Origin: Hymenopus coronatus
Taxonomy: Eukaryota; Arthropoda; Insecta; Mantodea; Hymenopodidae
Direction of reading: 5' to 3'
NCBI GenBank assembly: GCA_030762935.1
Contig: CM060900.1
Span: forward strand, 292,019,736 to 292,083,735
DNA: 64,000 nucleotides
A program made the position numbers and the translations under genes. The notes beneath the pieces were generated by a model. The model ran no database searches, was not told where the DNA came from, and was given only the letters and a program-made list of their open reading frames with translations. Position 1 is the first letter of the stretch. Each line of letters opens with the position of its first letter. Shown piece after piece: positions 1 through 14,425 of the stretch.

Positions 1-3797
<3,797 letters not shown>

Positions 3798-6263
3798 TCC
3801 TTTTTTTTTTCTTTTGTATGTGGTCGTGGCTTTGGAAAAACATTCATTACATACATTCAATAAAATCGTGTACAATTTTGAAGTTTATGTCAGGTGGGGT
3901 ATTCAAAGTTGGCAAATACTAGCAGAGAGTTCTTCTGGAATTTTCTGGAAACTCTTACGTCAGGATTGGTTTGTGTAGCTGTAAATGTATCAACACGTGA
4001 TTCCTGAATTTTGTAGGTTTTTGTTTATCAAGATATACACTTTTTACGAGAGATAAGACATCATTGTAACGCCTACAAATAGATGAGTACTATTTAGTAT
4101 AAGAATAATCTTAATATAGTTTTAAATAAATCAGGGAATATTAAAATAAGCCATCCTGTTGTCAAAGAAAATTTTTGTTTACCAATTCTGTACATTATAC
4201 AAGAAACTAATTTCTCTTCCCCCTGTGGTATATACTGCACAGTTTTAAAATTTAATCTTTAGGTGTACTACATTTTTATTAATTTTTTTTTAATTGCTAT
4301 AAATTTATTGTAAAATGGTTAGGTGAAATAAGAAATAACAAACAAAGAAATCTCTTGCAGCAAGAAAGAATGTAATAATTAGATGGCAAGCTAGCAAATG
4401 TGAGGTAGAAACCAGCAAAGTTTGGCCTACAGTAATTTTTCAGGAAGCAGGTTCAAGTGCCAAAAAATTTCTAGTATTGTAATTTAATTGTATAACCAAA
4501 GGTAAGACAACAAAAAACTTTCGTATTTATAGAAGTGAATATGAACAGGAGTCCTTGTAATTAACTGCTATAGAAGAAAATTTGGAAGGGATGTTTTCAA
4601 TTTTGGTATCTCTCGTACTCACTTGCGGTACAAATAATACTAAACAGTTATTCCGTCGCTTTTGGAAATAATAATTCCTCATATACAGTGATAAATGCAG
4701 GATTAGTGACTTGCGGTGTTTTCTGTTACAGGCATTATTAACTGGCATACGACACACTTTCCAAAGAAAGCAGACAAAGTCTGCTGTGAGGTTTTACCCT
4801 CTGCATGCTCGAAGCGGCACAAAATTAAGCTGCCATAGGCTATCTCTGTGAATGGTTTTCTCTAAATGCCACTGTAAATTTCCCTGTAACACTCAAGTAG
4901 TTGCATCTTATACAAAACTTATAGAAGCATGCCATTTTCCTGTAAATATTACAATTGCATTTCTCAACCAAAGTTGGCGTACGAAAATATACAGAACTTG
5001 AACCTTATGTTCAGTTTATGATGCTACTCACAACAACCATAGTCGTTACAGTTGTGGCGTTATCTGTCACCAGTGAATATCTGCCTCAAGTATATAGTAA
5101 TTAGTTTGTTTTGGATTTCTGAATCAGCAACTCTAACGTTTGTATTGCCTACACATACCTGTTGTCTCTTACCTTTGTTCTCAATGAAATATTCATTAAC
5201 ACGTTGATGAGCAACAAATATACATATACTCGTTTACATGGTGTGTAGATGCACTTATTATATATTAACTGTTAGCTCATTAGCGGGCATTACTGGATCA
5301 ATGCTTGGCGTATTGCGTGTTCTAGGACGCCCTTCCTTTCAGACAAAAGATTGGCGTCCATCACCGCCTCAGCATGCAACGTAAAAATAAATTTTTCCAG
5401 AACGCTTTCTTTTACTTTTATATGAGTGCGGGGATGTTGGTGCCACCAAACACCTTGCAGTATTAGCTCACACAAGTTTTGCCTTGAAGATTAATTAGAG
5501 TAGAAGAGCAAGCTACCTTGTATTTTACTCAAAGCACATGAAAATCAGAGAATTCCCAAATCATTTATGAAGTACTATAAACTTCTCAAACATACAACAT
5601 AATCGCAGTTAACTGACCACTATCACAGAACTATTAAATTCTGCACATCCATCAATACGGTTTAAATGTGTATTAATCAGCATTGTTTATGTAGTCATAC
5701 TACATTCTCAGATAAAATATTGTTTGAATGCCTTTAGTGTATAATAAATCTCTAGTTTTATTACAAAAAGGCTATTAACATAAAATTAAGATTTATGTAT
5801 ATATATAATTCTTAAATTTATGTTAATAGTCTCATATATATATTCGTCGTTATTAGTGCAGATCAAATATTATAATACAACAAAACTAGTGCCCTAAATT
5901 AATATGTCATATGTTTCATGACAGTTATGCATGTTAAATAATGATGTTATCGGATATTTCCTAATTCAGCTAGCTATGAGTCGTTTAACTTCTTGAGATG
6001 TTTTAATGCAGTTCAGTGGGATCACCTCTTGGACAGACCCGAATACGACAGGTATAAAACTTTTTATTTGATTTTGGGCAGGGAACACAACTGTTACTCC
6101 ATTCCCTAATAAACACCAAATTCTGTTGTTGCGCTATGTTCCTATACAGTCAAAGCTGTCTACAAATTGCGCAATCAATATCTATATTTGGATAGCAATG
6201 GTGAAATTTTCTTTCCCAATTAGGGATATAGCCCTGATATAACGTGTGATTACGTTGATGAGA
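3798..6263. other. AT-rich sequence, no gene recognised
   Basis: About 2.5 kb with only short open frames (76 codons or fewer) and no domain, RNA gene or repeat family that I recognise. It starts with a T-run and normal-complexity DNA just after the ATT array. Confidence 0.6.
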
Positions 6264-6333
6264 AGTAGCAGTAGCAGTAGCAGTAGCAGTAGCAGCAGCA
6301 GCAGCAGCAGCAGCGGCAGCGGTAGCGGTGGTA

Positions 6334-6364
<31 letters not shown>

Positions 6365-6400
6365 TGGTGGTGGTGGTGGTGGTGGTGGTGGTGGTGGTGG
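6264..6400. repeat. Compound (AGTAGC)/(AGC)/(GGT) microsatellite
   Basis: A run of AGTAGC units turns into AGC, then mixed GGC/GGT, then pure GGT repeats. Overlapping minus-strand open frames give poly-Ala/Thr or poly-Pro/Leu and are repeat artefacts. Confidence 0.95.
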
Positions 6401-6636
6401 CACTAGGAAACAATAGTAACGGAAGCTTAGGAAACAATTTAAATTTAAAGAAAGCAAATGAGTGCCCTGTTTATAAAAGAGCTTAAATAACGGAACCTAA
6501 ATTTGCTAGAAAACAAAAACTTCAGTGTTTCCTTTTCTGGCGAAACAACACACAGAAATACATATCACATGACGTTAAAATCTTACATCAATACCCTGAC
6601 AATGTGGTTGTGATTTATTTTTTTTTTCATTCACTG

Positions 6637-6663
6637 TTAACCCTGGAACACTTACCGGGATGT
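6637..6663. repeat. Possible piggyBac-type terminus (TTAA + CCCTGG)
   Basis: A TTAA at 6637-6640 is followed by CCCTGGAACACTTACCGGGA, which has the form of a piggyBac-family end (TTAA target, CCCT start, like the end at 63175). No matching inverted end was found nearby, so this may be a solo end, a decayed MITE or chance. Confidence 0.25.
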
Positions 6664-7334
6664 TTGAGTATCCCAGCGTTTTAAAAAACTATCGTTAGAT
6701 GCCAATAAACTCACATTAATGTGCTTGGGTTCCAAATGCTTTCAATTAAGACTCTTTTGATAGGCGTGACAGCTGGTTTATTGTTCTGGGTGAGCAGGAA
6801 CGTTAGAAATGTTAAACTATTGGTTACAATGTAGTGTGTGGGGAATCCTGGTACCCCTGTATTTTCTTTTTCCCCATTATAAGTAGAGGTAGTTTGTATG
6901 TCTGTTGTCTGTTACTTTAGCCGAAATAATGAATGAAAGAATTTAATCTTACTGTTATAGCAACAATGTAGCGAAAAAAGGAAATACAACCTCATTTCTT
7001 CCATATAGAAGGAAAGCAGTAGAAGTTCTGAATTAATGTTTGATGAAGAGAAGCCACTGGTTTAATATTGTCCAAAGAAAGGTAAAAGTGTAATGCCATT
7101 TTTAACTATGTGCTATAACAAAAGCATAACTGAAACGACAACACACCTGATATCATTTACATCTGCAATGATACCAAAAGTGGGGTTGATACTCTGGACT
7201 AGCCAATGAATACATGCACAGCAGCCAGAAAAACCAAATGCGGACCGCTGGAGTTTCTGTATGGCATTCTAGCATTCTAGCTGGAGTGAATAACATGGTG
7301 ATGTATAAGTTTTGCATAACGGAATCAACAGCAA
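6664..7334. other. No gene recognised
   Basis: Ordinary AT-rich sequence without supported coding or repeat features between the possible piggyBac-type end and the LINE tail. Confidence 0.5.
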
Positions 7335-7842
7335 AATGATGATGATGATGATGATGATCATTATGATGATGAATAGTTTTTAAGGGTCCTCAACTGCTAA
7401 GGTCATTAGCGGTCTAAGAAAACAAAATGGATTAACCACCAAATGTTAAAAGCAATATAAAATAGACGATAAAATAATAATCAGATGATTTATAAAACCA
7501 ATGGAATATAACGGGGGCAAAAGCCACAGATAAAACTAAAACGCATGTAAAAAGATACAACTCTGATACTAAAACGAAAGTTGAAACAGAATCCCCAGAT
7601 TAAAAAGCGCTTTAGATAAAACAAACCCATAACTAACGCCGCAAGAACTGCGGCGGTAGAAAAAAAAAATAAATTAAATGCGTAATGGTAATATCAGTTT
7701 GCATAAACAAGTGAAAACCATATTTCCTCACTGTGGTTGTCGGCCAGCAGTTTTAGGGATCAACGAAGTGCTGCTAGAGCGGTGCACCTTAGCGGCATAT
7801 GACATACCGAATTGCTGTTCCACAGAGCGGAGAGAAAGGTAT
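7335..7842 (-). mobile_element. 3' portion of an I-clade LINE, interrupted by the LTR element
   Basis: The left end is a GATGAT repeat followed by a tail (TTTTTAAGGGTCCTCAACTG) that closely matches the 3' end of the LINE at about 40.6 kb. Near 7.8 kb the minus strand encodes a decayed Cys-rich C-terminal motif (C-G-T-A-I-R-Y-V-I-C) like the one at 41.0-41.2 kb. The copy continues beyond the inserted LTR element at 27689. It has several stops and is dead. Confidence 0.7.
7839..7842. repeat. Target site duplication GTAT (left)
   Basis: GTAT directly abuts the TGTC terminus of the left LTR, and the same four bases follow the right LTR at 27689-27692. A 4-bp duplication is normal for Ty3/gypsy integrases. 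Confidence 0.9.
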
Positions 7843-8479
7843 TGTCACAGTCGGTGTTGGACCATGAACAGGAGGGCGTAGCGGGGTATAGTAATTGATA
7901 GAGCACACGCTAATTTGCATAAGCTGGATTTATTATCCTAGTGTCATCACAATATTCAAAAGGTTATTAGTACAAATGTGTCACTTTACCTTGGTTAGAT
8001 GTCGATGTGCTGGAGGTTGGGTGATGTTAGTACTTTGGCGTTGCCACCGCCCTGCAGACTCCGATCACGGAGGATCACACTCTTACTACCTCGAGAATAG
8101 AAGCCCAACAGACACTCGCCCTTCCGGTCAAAGCCTTATATTAACCATCTCTACCCTAGAGGGTACTCGGCCAATATGGCTGCACGCCCTACCACCTTTG
8201 GTACTCTCGTGCCTACGTGACCGGAGACAGCTCACCGGGATGAGCCTGTTGCTAGGCGGATGATGACGTACATATGTTAATCCCCATTGCTAAAGTACCC
8301 GGATGGGGTTAACCTCATCATCCTCCCTAGAGTGTCTCACCGGCGACTTGACGACGCCGGAGTGAATGTGAGCAAATAATACTGGCTAAGAATTTAGCTG
8401 TAATTTGGAATCCTAAAATGTTAATCAAAAGGTCCACAATATGCCCGCCAGTTAGGCAACCCTCCAGGCACATGCGACA
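7843..8479 (-). repeat. 3' LTR (637 bp)
   Basis: Direct repeat of 27052-27688 at an offset of 19,209 bp with no difference seen by eye. In element orientation it runs from 8479 to 7843 with TG...CA ends. A 95-122 codon frame inside it on the plus strand has a TTG start, is antisense to the element and is judged spurious. Confidence 0.97.
7929..7934 (-). promoter_or_regulatory. Candidate polyadenylation signal AATAAA in the 3' LTR
   Basis: The minus strand reads AATAAA about 545 bases into the 637-bp LTR. This fits an R-region poly(A) signal and lies 200 bases downstream of the TATA-like box. The same hexamer is at 27138-27143 in the 5' LTR. Confidence 0.4.
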
Positions 8480-8515
8480 TATCCCCGTCGGCTAAGATTC
8501 GCCGCCCCGGCGAAT
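8480..8515 (-). promoter_or_regulatory. Polypurine-tract candidate and adjacent hairpin
   Basis: Just upstream of the 3' LTR in element sense is GACGGGGA followed by the dinucleotide TA (8480-8481). The same TA separates the 5' LTR from the PBS, as expected if integrase trims two bases from each cDNA end. The purine run is short for a PPT. Beside it, 8497-8515 is a perfect 7-bp hairpin (ATTCGCC/GGCGAAT) with a 5-base loop. Confidence 0.4.
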
Positions 8516-9873
8516 AAAACTAAAAACAAAGAACAATCCAAAAGAAAGCCAAGGCGACAAATCACATTGATTGCAATCTAAAGGCGCTGAAGGCGCCAGA
8601 CATGTACATAAACACAGATAAGTGACTGTCTCAATGAAACAAACAAACAAAAATTACATACAAAGTGTGATAATACCAATGCTGATTACATACAAAAGTG
8701 TCCAGTGGACAACCTAATCAGTTCAAGTCCATCCATAGTCACATTAAAATATCTGAAAAAAAAAAAGAAAACAGGAACGGGAAAGAAAAAAAGGAAAAGG
8801 GAAAAAGGAACTCACGAGCACCAATAGAAACACAGTTTGAGTCGAAGCCAAAATCCAGTGTTCAGTAAAACCTTTCCCTTCCCGCACACGCCCCCTCACA
8901 GTTGGTGCCACAAGAGTATTGTGCACAAAGCACCAGCACACGTTCGTCCACACCGGCACCACACCACACGCACAAGTCAGCAATCCCCACTGGAAGAGTA
9001 AATGAGAACGATAAAACTGCAGTCATAAACAGCAGCAGAGGGCATGACACAATCACCCTCCGGCCAGCAGAAAGAAGATCAGCAAGTGCGCCTCCACTGG
9101 GCGCAGTGCAAGAGGATGAAGCATCCTATCGGTCCATCGGCAGCAACTCCATATGGGGGAAGCAGCGGTGTGGGACCCGGTGATGGTGGCGACGTCAGAG
9201 CCAGGCAGCGGTACTGGAGCCAGGCGGCGACACCGTGAGCACCAGGGGCGCGGCGAAACTCAGGGGAGGTCGGGCGTCGATCCACAGCGTGCAACAGGGA
9301 AATGAAGAGAAAAAGATTAACCAAGGAGAAATAAAAGGGGAAGAAACAGAAAGGAAGTTGAGGAGTAAAACAAATTGGGAGGACCAATACGAGTAGTAGG
9401 GAGTAAGGTTGCCCTAGAGTATTATACAACAACGTTAAATGTGGCTATAGTCACAGCATAAGTGCTACCAAATCACAATAAAGTAAGTCTGAGTTTAATC
9501 ACATGTGATGACACTAGAGTAAGAGATAATAAATGGAATAATTAACATGAATAAAGCAGAGCAATAAAATGTAAGTGATTACAAGCAGTGACGAACCAAA
9601 AGCGTCACGTAGTGTGCCTATAGAGAGCAAAAGGTCACACAATAGTAAAATAACAAACACAGTAGGCGTTATAACATAAGGAGAGGCATTGGTGAGGGGC
9701 CCGCAGGCATTGAAACAAAATAGTAAAAGCTAGGTAGTACAGTGATGAACTCAAAACAGGGTTCCTCGTCAATGCCTTGCCTGTACATGGAAGTAGAAAA
9801 AGTACATAAGGAAAAAAAATTACAAAAACATATGACGTGACGTGAATGGGTGACTGCCATTAACTATAAGCAG
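8516..9873 (-). other. 3' untranslated region of the element
   Basis: About 1.4 kb between the env-2 stop and the 3' LTR. It contains a purine-rich stretch near 8757-8815 and several antisense or low-complexity open frames, none resembling a known protein. I see no further gene. Confidence 0.5.
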
Positions 9874-11667
9874 TCACAGTTGCGTCCTGGATGTGTTGAC
9901 GTAAGGTGTGCCCATAGCACGCCCCGAAGCATGAGGATAGTCAACCTGTCGAGGGTAGGAATACCCATGCTCCTTCTGTCGAGGAACTTCATATAGGGTA
10001 GTGGGAGCACCTGTGCTTACTGGTGTAGGTGGCAAGGGAGGTGGAGCCAAAGGTGGATAGTCATCACATCCTCGTCGGCTACGAGAAACAGTAGAGGAAG
10101 GAGGGCTGTGAGCATTAAAATTCATGGACCACGGTGGACGGTTACTCCACCGAATGGGGTACAGCCCATTGGTAACAGCTAGCCAAATTAGGTAACTGAC
10201 AATCAAACAGTTTATAAAAAGTAGTATACCCATCAAAGTCATCAAAATAATCATGGAGTAGTCTTTAGGGAGCCACTTAGAGTTGTAACACTCAGCAAGT
10301 GAGGTATAGGTAGGGTACGCTGCTGTTTCGTATGCCGGAAGTATCGTGGTAGTAATCGACGACCATGGCGCCGGAATTAGTCGATGAATGTCAATGGAAG
10401 GATAGTCAACAGTGGAACATTGTCGGGGGGGTGTCAAAGTGTAGTGAGCAGTGGAAATGTTACAATGGCATGGGAGCCGAACACGATATGCTCCCACGTC
10501 ACTTTGTAAGTACAAAGTCCGTCGTGAACTCGGGCAATGTAATTGAAATGTCGAGACATGAGTAAAAGTGAAGGTGAAAGCGTCAAATAGGGACACCATG
10601 GGTCGTTGAGTTTTAATGCATGTCATCGGACAAACTTGAGACAAATTGGAGATGGAAGTTCCGTGCAAGATGGCTGCAGCGCATGATGTTAACAAAGCGG
10701 ACGTCCCGTAAGCCGGGGTCGCTAAACACAAGCTAGATTTTGAAGTGTCACATTGGGTTAACAATATCCGAAAGCTATTATGGGAATATAGGATGGCTAC
10801 CGCCCTTCCCTCCAAGTTAATCATGCAAGTTTGGTCAAAGAAAGCAAAGGGTGTGGGCGTAAAAAAACGTCCTACTGCCCGTTGTACGTTAGCCTGAACC
10901 AACGGAATTTGTAAACCCAACATGACATACTGTGGAGAAAAGAAGCAATCCACCACTGGTGTAGAGTAAAACTTGCCAATGGCATCCTTTCCCCAAACCA
11001 ATCGGAAATCGGGATTACTATCCAAAACAGAATCTAAAGCCCTAGTCAGCAAGGTAGGTGAAATTATTGATGGGTTCAAATATCGTGTAATGCACATATT
11101 ATACAGCTGGTTTACACGATCTTTTTGCTTTAAGAGCTCAAGTAAAGGACCAGCTCCTGTAAAACGTGATGGAAACGCATCAGGAAGACTAACTATTCTA
11201 TCACACAATGAAATGTTTAGCAGAGTAACTAAATGAGTAAACAGGCGTGCTTTTTCCAAGATTTCAACCATGGCGGCATCAGAAATAAACATATTTTCTA
11301 TGTGGGGTTTGTCCGCCAACAAAAATTGTGATCCAAAAATTGATCCATCACCCCGCAAGGGGTTACCATGGAAATTAAACAGAGAAGGAAGCTCATTCCA
11401 TGAGTTCCCAAACTGTGAAAACATCCAGTTGCAGAAAGCGGAAGTGTTAGCATTGAGTGCGCAGTATGATGATGATGGTGCTTGCATGGCACATCTCGAA
11501 GCAAAAAATAACACTGGGACTGAGTGTTCGTACACTGTTATATTGGGTAACGTATAAAAATCTCCGCCAGCCGTAACTTCAATGGGGGGATTTTCAAAAT
11601 CAAGCTGACATACCATAGGAGTTGTCAATGTCATTATTATAGCTAATATCCTGTTCGCGGAAGCCAT
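9874..11667 (-). CDS. env: Second envelope-like glycoprotein (env-2), divergent paralogue without cleavage site
   Basis: A 597-aa reading from ATG at 11667; the longer frame upstream starts only at TTG. The N-terminus MASANRILAIIMTLTTPMVC looks like a signal peptide. The middle aligns by eye with env-1: shared spacing of Cys around PFAF..TC / PFAWGPSTC, the QCD segment, CP..C, the LPC.C motif and P.PWSS/PAGWSS. It should therefore be an extracellular glycoprotein of the same F-like family. It lacks the RxKR furin site and the hydrophobic fusion-peptide segment seen in env-1. One membrane span lies at about 472-498, followed by a 99-aa cytoplasmic tail with a proline-rich run (PPLAPPPLPP). The frame is intact. 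A receptor-binding or accessory role is possible but is inference. Confidence 0.8.
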   Translation of the reverse strand: MASANRILAIIMTLTTPMVCQLDFENPPIEVTAGGDFYTLPNITVYEHSVPVLFFASRCAMQAPSSSYCALNANTSAFCNWMFSQFGNSWNELPSLFNFHGNPLRGDGSIFGSQFLLADKPHIENMFISDAAMVEILEKARLFTHLVTLLNISLCDRIVSLPDAFPSRFTGAGPLLELLKQKDRVNQLYNMCITRYLNPSIISPTLLTRALDSVLDSNPDFRLVWGKDAIGKFYSTPVVDCFFSPQYVMLGLQIPLVQANVQRAVGRFFTPTPFAFFDQTCMINLEGRAVAILYSHNSFRILLTQCDTSKSSLCLATPAYGTSALLTSCAAAILHGTSISNLSQVCPMTCIKTQRPMVSLFDAFTFTFTHVSTFQLHCPSSRRTLYLQSDVGAYRVRLPCHCNISTAHYTLTPPRQCSTVDYPSIDIHRLIPAPWSSITTTILPAYETAAYPTYTSLAECYNSKWLPKDYSMIILMTLMGILLFINCLIVSYLIWLAVTNGLYPIRWSNRPPWSMNFNAHSPPSSTVSRSRRGCDDYPPLAPPPLPPTPVSTGAPTTLYEVPRQKEHGYSYPRQVDYPHASGRAMGTPYVNTSRTQL

Positions 11668-12360
11668 TTTGCTTCTTGGTACTACAATAAGCTTTATATA
11701 TATATAAATCAATTCAACAATAGGGCGCCCTAATCCACATTCTAGTGGTTACTTATGTGTTCACTTAACTGGAGCGACCGGTGCTCCTACTTATAACACA
11801 TCAAAGAAAATCATATCCGTGCACGGAGAAAAAAAAAACTCTTTATTTTACTCAATTAACCAAATAGATGTGCGACTGGACCTCGCGGTACACTGCCGAA
11901 CAATCTATTTCACCTGGTAATTAGACCAATAAAACCTCGGCGAGACTATTTACAGGATCTCACGATATCCCTGCAAATCCAAAATTTCGCCCTTGATCAA
12001 CTCAAAACCGTTTTTACCACAAGAGTCTCGCGACTGTCTCCTGGTAAAACCGTATGTATCCTAGTTATAACTACATCGCCCAAAATGACAGATTTATGCG
12101 GTAATTATTGACAAATCCTATGTATAACGTAAAAATTTAATAATCTTGAAATGGTTTTTCTAACACAAAACTAAGTATTCTTTGTGGCTGGTTTATCCAA
12201 AGCACATAAACAGGAGGTCGTGGTCTCGCCACTTCCTTCTTAAAAAGTCCCAGCGCTGTTCTTGCGTCACTCAAAACTTTCCGAAGCAGTAAAGCACAAA
12301 GAAGACAGGAAGAGAGGAAAACAACAGATAATAAAAGACGTTACCAAATCAATCGTTGCT
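11668..12360 (-). other. Env-1/env-2 intergenic region
   Basis: About 690 bases without a sense gene. Directly upstream of env-2 the minus strand reads TTATTGTAG then ATG 14 bases later, a weak candidate splice acceptor. Nothing else is recognised. Confidence 0.4.
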
Positions 12361-14409
12361 TCAAGCCGATGATGTTTCCGGTATCGGATCCAAAGTGGCT
12401 GGTGGTGCCCTCCTGGCTGCCACTGGTGGTGTTGTTAATAAGATAACACCACTGGTTTGCTGTTCACTTCTGAAATTTTGTCCGGCCCGGCGCACTGCCC
12501 AATGTAGTGTGATTGTCTGCCAACATAACTTAAGAACTCTATAAGTCACAGCGCAAATGAACAATAAGAGCAGTATGCTAAAAATAATGACGAAACTGTC
12601 GTAGACAGTTCCCGACATATTTCCCGAGGCAGTTACGCCTGGTAATCGAGCCGTGATCAGTAGTTCCGGTCTACGAAATAAAATAACGGCTAATACAATT
12701 GTTAAGAATACCATCCAGATAGATAACACATGGGTTAACATAATTGAATCGTGCGACACCGAAGCAGTGTCCAACGATGGCACAACGTAAGGGAGGTGTG
12801 ATAAATTGAGGTGTGGCACATTTAATGACCAATTCGTATTTAAGCATTGAGAAAGATTGGTAAAGGTTAAATGTTCTGCATTGGCCCAGGGTGAAATTTT
12901 GAGCGACGCCAAAGAAGACCATCCCGCCGGGATTAGGTGAAGGGTTTTAGGTTCGCCTGCCTTGAAACTAAGACAAGGAAATCGTTTGGGTATGTGTATG
13001 ACACTGCCCAACTTCAGTTCACAAAAGCATGGGAGTGAAAGTTGAAGAGCCCCTGGGGAGTCTGGGGGTAAATTTGGAATAACCTGTGAATTATTATTAC
13101 ACCTTAATTCAATGGGTTCTAGGGGATGGGTGATAACATATTCATCCTGTGCCACTTCCGTGATCATCATTTTATTAGCGGAATGACATTGAAAAGGACA
13201 AAATTCGTTCATTTCCGCTGCAGTCATACCTTGCAGTAATTTAACTGCACATAAGGGGGTAAAAAGCAAATCATCACTGAAACGAGGTATATAGCACAGT
13301 CCGGTCTTAAATGGATCACATTGTTGCATCGCGGCACCAGTAATGGGACGGACCATTGAACCACTAACGGCTACAAAGGCCGTGTCATGAAGAATGGTGC
13401 AGGTAGAAGGACCCCATGCAAAGGGTGTACTCAGAAATTGATAAAGTTCCCAGTTCGAGCCTTTTTGTTTTACTGGAATTTTAACAGTTACCATAATGTA
13501 TGTGGAACTAAATGAACAGGAAGTGATTTCTAAATCAAAGTAACGGTGAATTTGAGAGTTATCAATAACTAACTCAAAATCCGTGTTGGCAAGGGTACGT
13601 TGTAATAGTAATAATTCATGCTCGAAAATATCAAAGGGAATGATGGAGAGAGGAAATAAATGATTACGGCATAACAGCATAGAATCCATTTGTTTTAACA
13701 GAAGTACGGTATGAACTGATCTCTGAGTGTTCTGTAGAATTTCCCATAAAGAAAAGAATTGATGATCGGAAATTTGGTTAAGGTTATTGCGGAGTGAGGT
13801 GTAGGAGTAATTAGCATCACTCATTGCGGATTTTAAGCGATCATTAATTTTGTCAAATGACTGAGCTAGCTGTGCGCTATAATCATTTAATTTATCCTGA
13901 GCAGATGAAAACCAGGTATGGTCTTCGGCAATAATTCGTTCCATAGCGGTATAATGATCCAATAGCTGTCGATCAGTGGCTGCCAAATCATTGATTTGAC
14001 TGGAAGTAGCCACGTCACAGCAAAAATTAAGCACATCACCAAAAAATGCAACTCCACGTTTAGCTCGATGTTCTTCTACATCGGTAAAGTTAAATACAGC
14101 ATCAAACAACTTACGCAATTCTCGGTCAAGAGTTTGCCCTATGACATTAATGTCATCTTCCAATTGGATGAGGGCCTGCGGGGGTGACCGTCTCCCCTCA
14201 GGTCTCTGAGTAGTCAATGGTTGGCGGTCCACTCGTTCTCGAAGTACTTTAAAAACCAATGGGACGGAAGCCTGATAAGCCACCGTTTTCGGCAGAGGCT
14301 TCATAGCCGCCCCCGTCGCTATTCGTATCGGCCTATCGCCGATATCCTGTCCACAGGTCGCCGGTAGAACCGCCGTAACCGAAAGAAGAATTGCACAGAG
14401 GTAAAGCAT
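12361..14409 (-). CDS. env: F-type envelope fusion glycoprotein (env-1)
   Basis: A 682-aa intact frame from ATG 14409. A signal peptide covers about residues 1-20. A furin-type site RAKR (115-118) is followed immediately by a hydrophobic Gly/Phe-rich segment starting GVAFFGDVL, which has the arrangement of the F1 fusion peptide in baculovirus F and insect errantivirus Env proteins. A heptad-like helical region follows (about 140-215). The Cys-rich ectodomain precedes two hydrophobic spans (about 558-578 and 605-628), so the C-terminus may be double-spanning or have a long membrane-proximal region. The cytoplasmic tail is about 54 aa. The expected role is membrane fusion of enveloped particles at entry. 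A splice acceptor abuts the start codon, consistent with expression from a spliced subgenomic RNA. Confidence 0.88.
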   Translation of the reverse strand: MLYLCAILLSVTAVLPATCGQDIGDRPIRIATGAAMKPLPKTVAYQASVPLVFKVLRERVDRQPLTTQRPEGRRSPPQALIQLEDDINVIGQTLDRELRKLFDAVFNFTDVEEHRAKRGVAFFGDVLNFCCDVATSSQINDLAATDRQLLDHYTAMERIIAEDHTWFSSAQDKLNDYSAQLAQSFDKINDRLKSAMSDANYSYTSLRNNLNQISDHQFFSLWEILQNTQRSVHTVLLLKQMDSMLLCRNHLFPLSIIPFDIFEHELLLLQRTLANTDFELVIDNSQIHRYFDLEITSCSFSSTYIMVTVKIPVKQKGSNWELYQFLSTPFAWGPSTCTILHDTAFVAVSGSMVRPITGAAMQQCDPFKTGLCYIPRFSDDLLFTPLCAVKLLQGMTAAEMNEFCPFQCHSANKMMITEVAQDEYVITHPLEPIELRCNNNSQVIPNLPPDSPGALQLSLPCFCELKLGSVIHIPKRFPCLSFKAGEPKTLHLIPAGWSSLASLKISPWANAEHLTFTNLSQCLNTNWSLNVPHLNLSHLPYVVPSLDTASVSHDSIMLTHVLSIWMVFLTIVLAVILFRRPELLITARLPGVTASGNMSGTVYDSFVIIFSILLLLFICAVTYRVLKLCWQTITLHWAVRRAGQNFRSEQQTSGVILLTTPPVAARRAPPATLDPIPETSSA

Positions 14410-14425
14410 CTGGAAACAATTTTAA
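14410..14425 (-). promoter_or_regulatory. Candidate 3' splice site directly before the env-1 ATG
   Basis: The minus strand reads AAAATTGTTTCCAG and then ATG with no spacer. The pyrimidine run and CAG make a good acceptor, as expected for env expressed from spliced RNA in gypsy-type retroviruses. The donor was not identified with confidence. Confidence 0.55.

Noticed and set aside
6150..6457. Poly-Ala/Thr and poly-Pro/Leu frames
   Set aside because: Translation of the compound microsatellite at 6264-6400.
7895..8263. 122-codon plus-strand frame duplicated at 27104-27472
   Set aside because: It begins with TTG, is antisense to the element and is duplicated only because it lies in the LTR; no family resemblance.
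9079..9432. 117-codon minus-strand hydrophobic frame downstream of env-2
   Set aside because: Low-complexity Leu/Phe/Pro composition from purine-rich DNA, non-conserved look, no start context; treated as 3' UTR.
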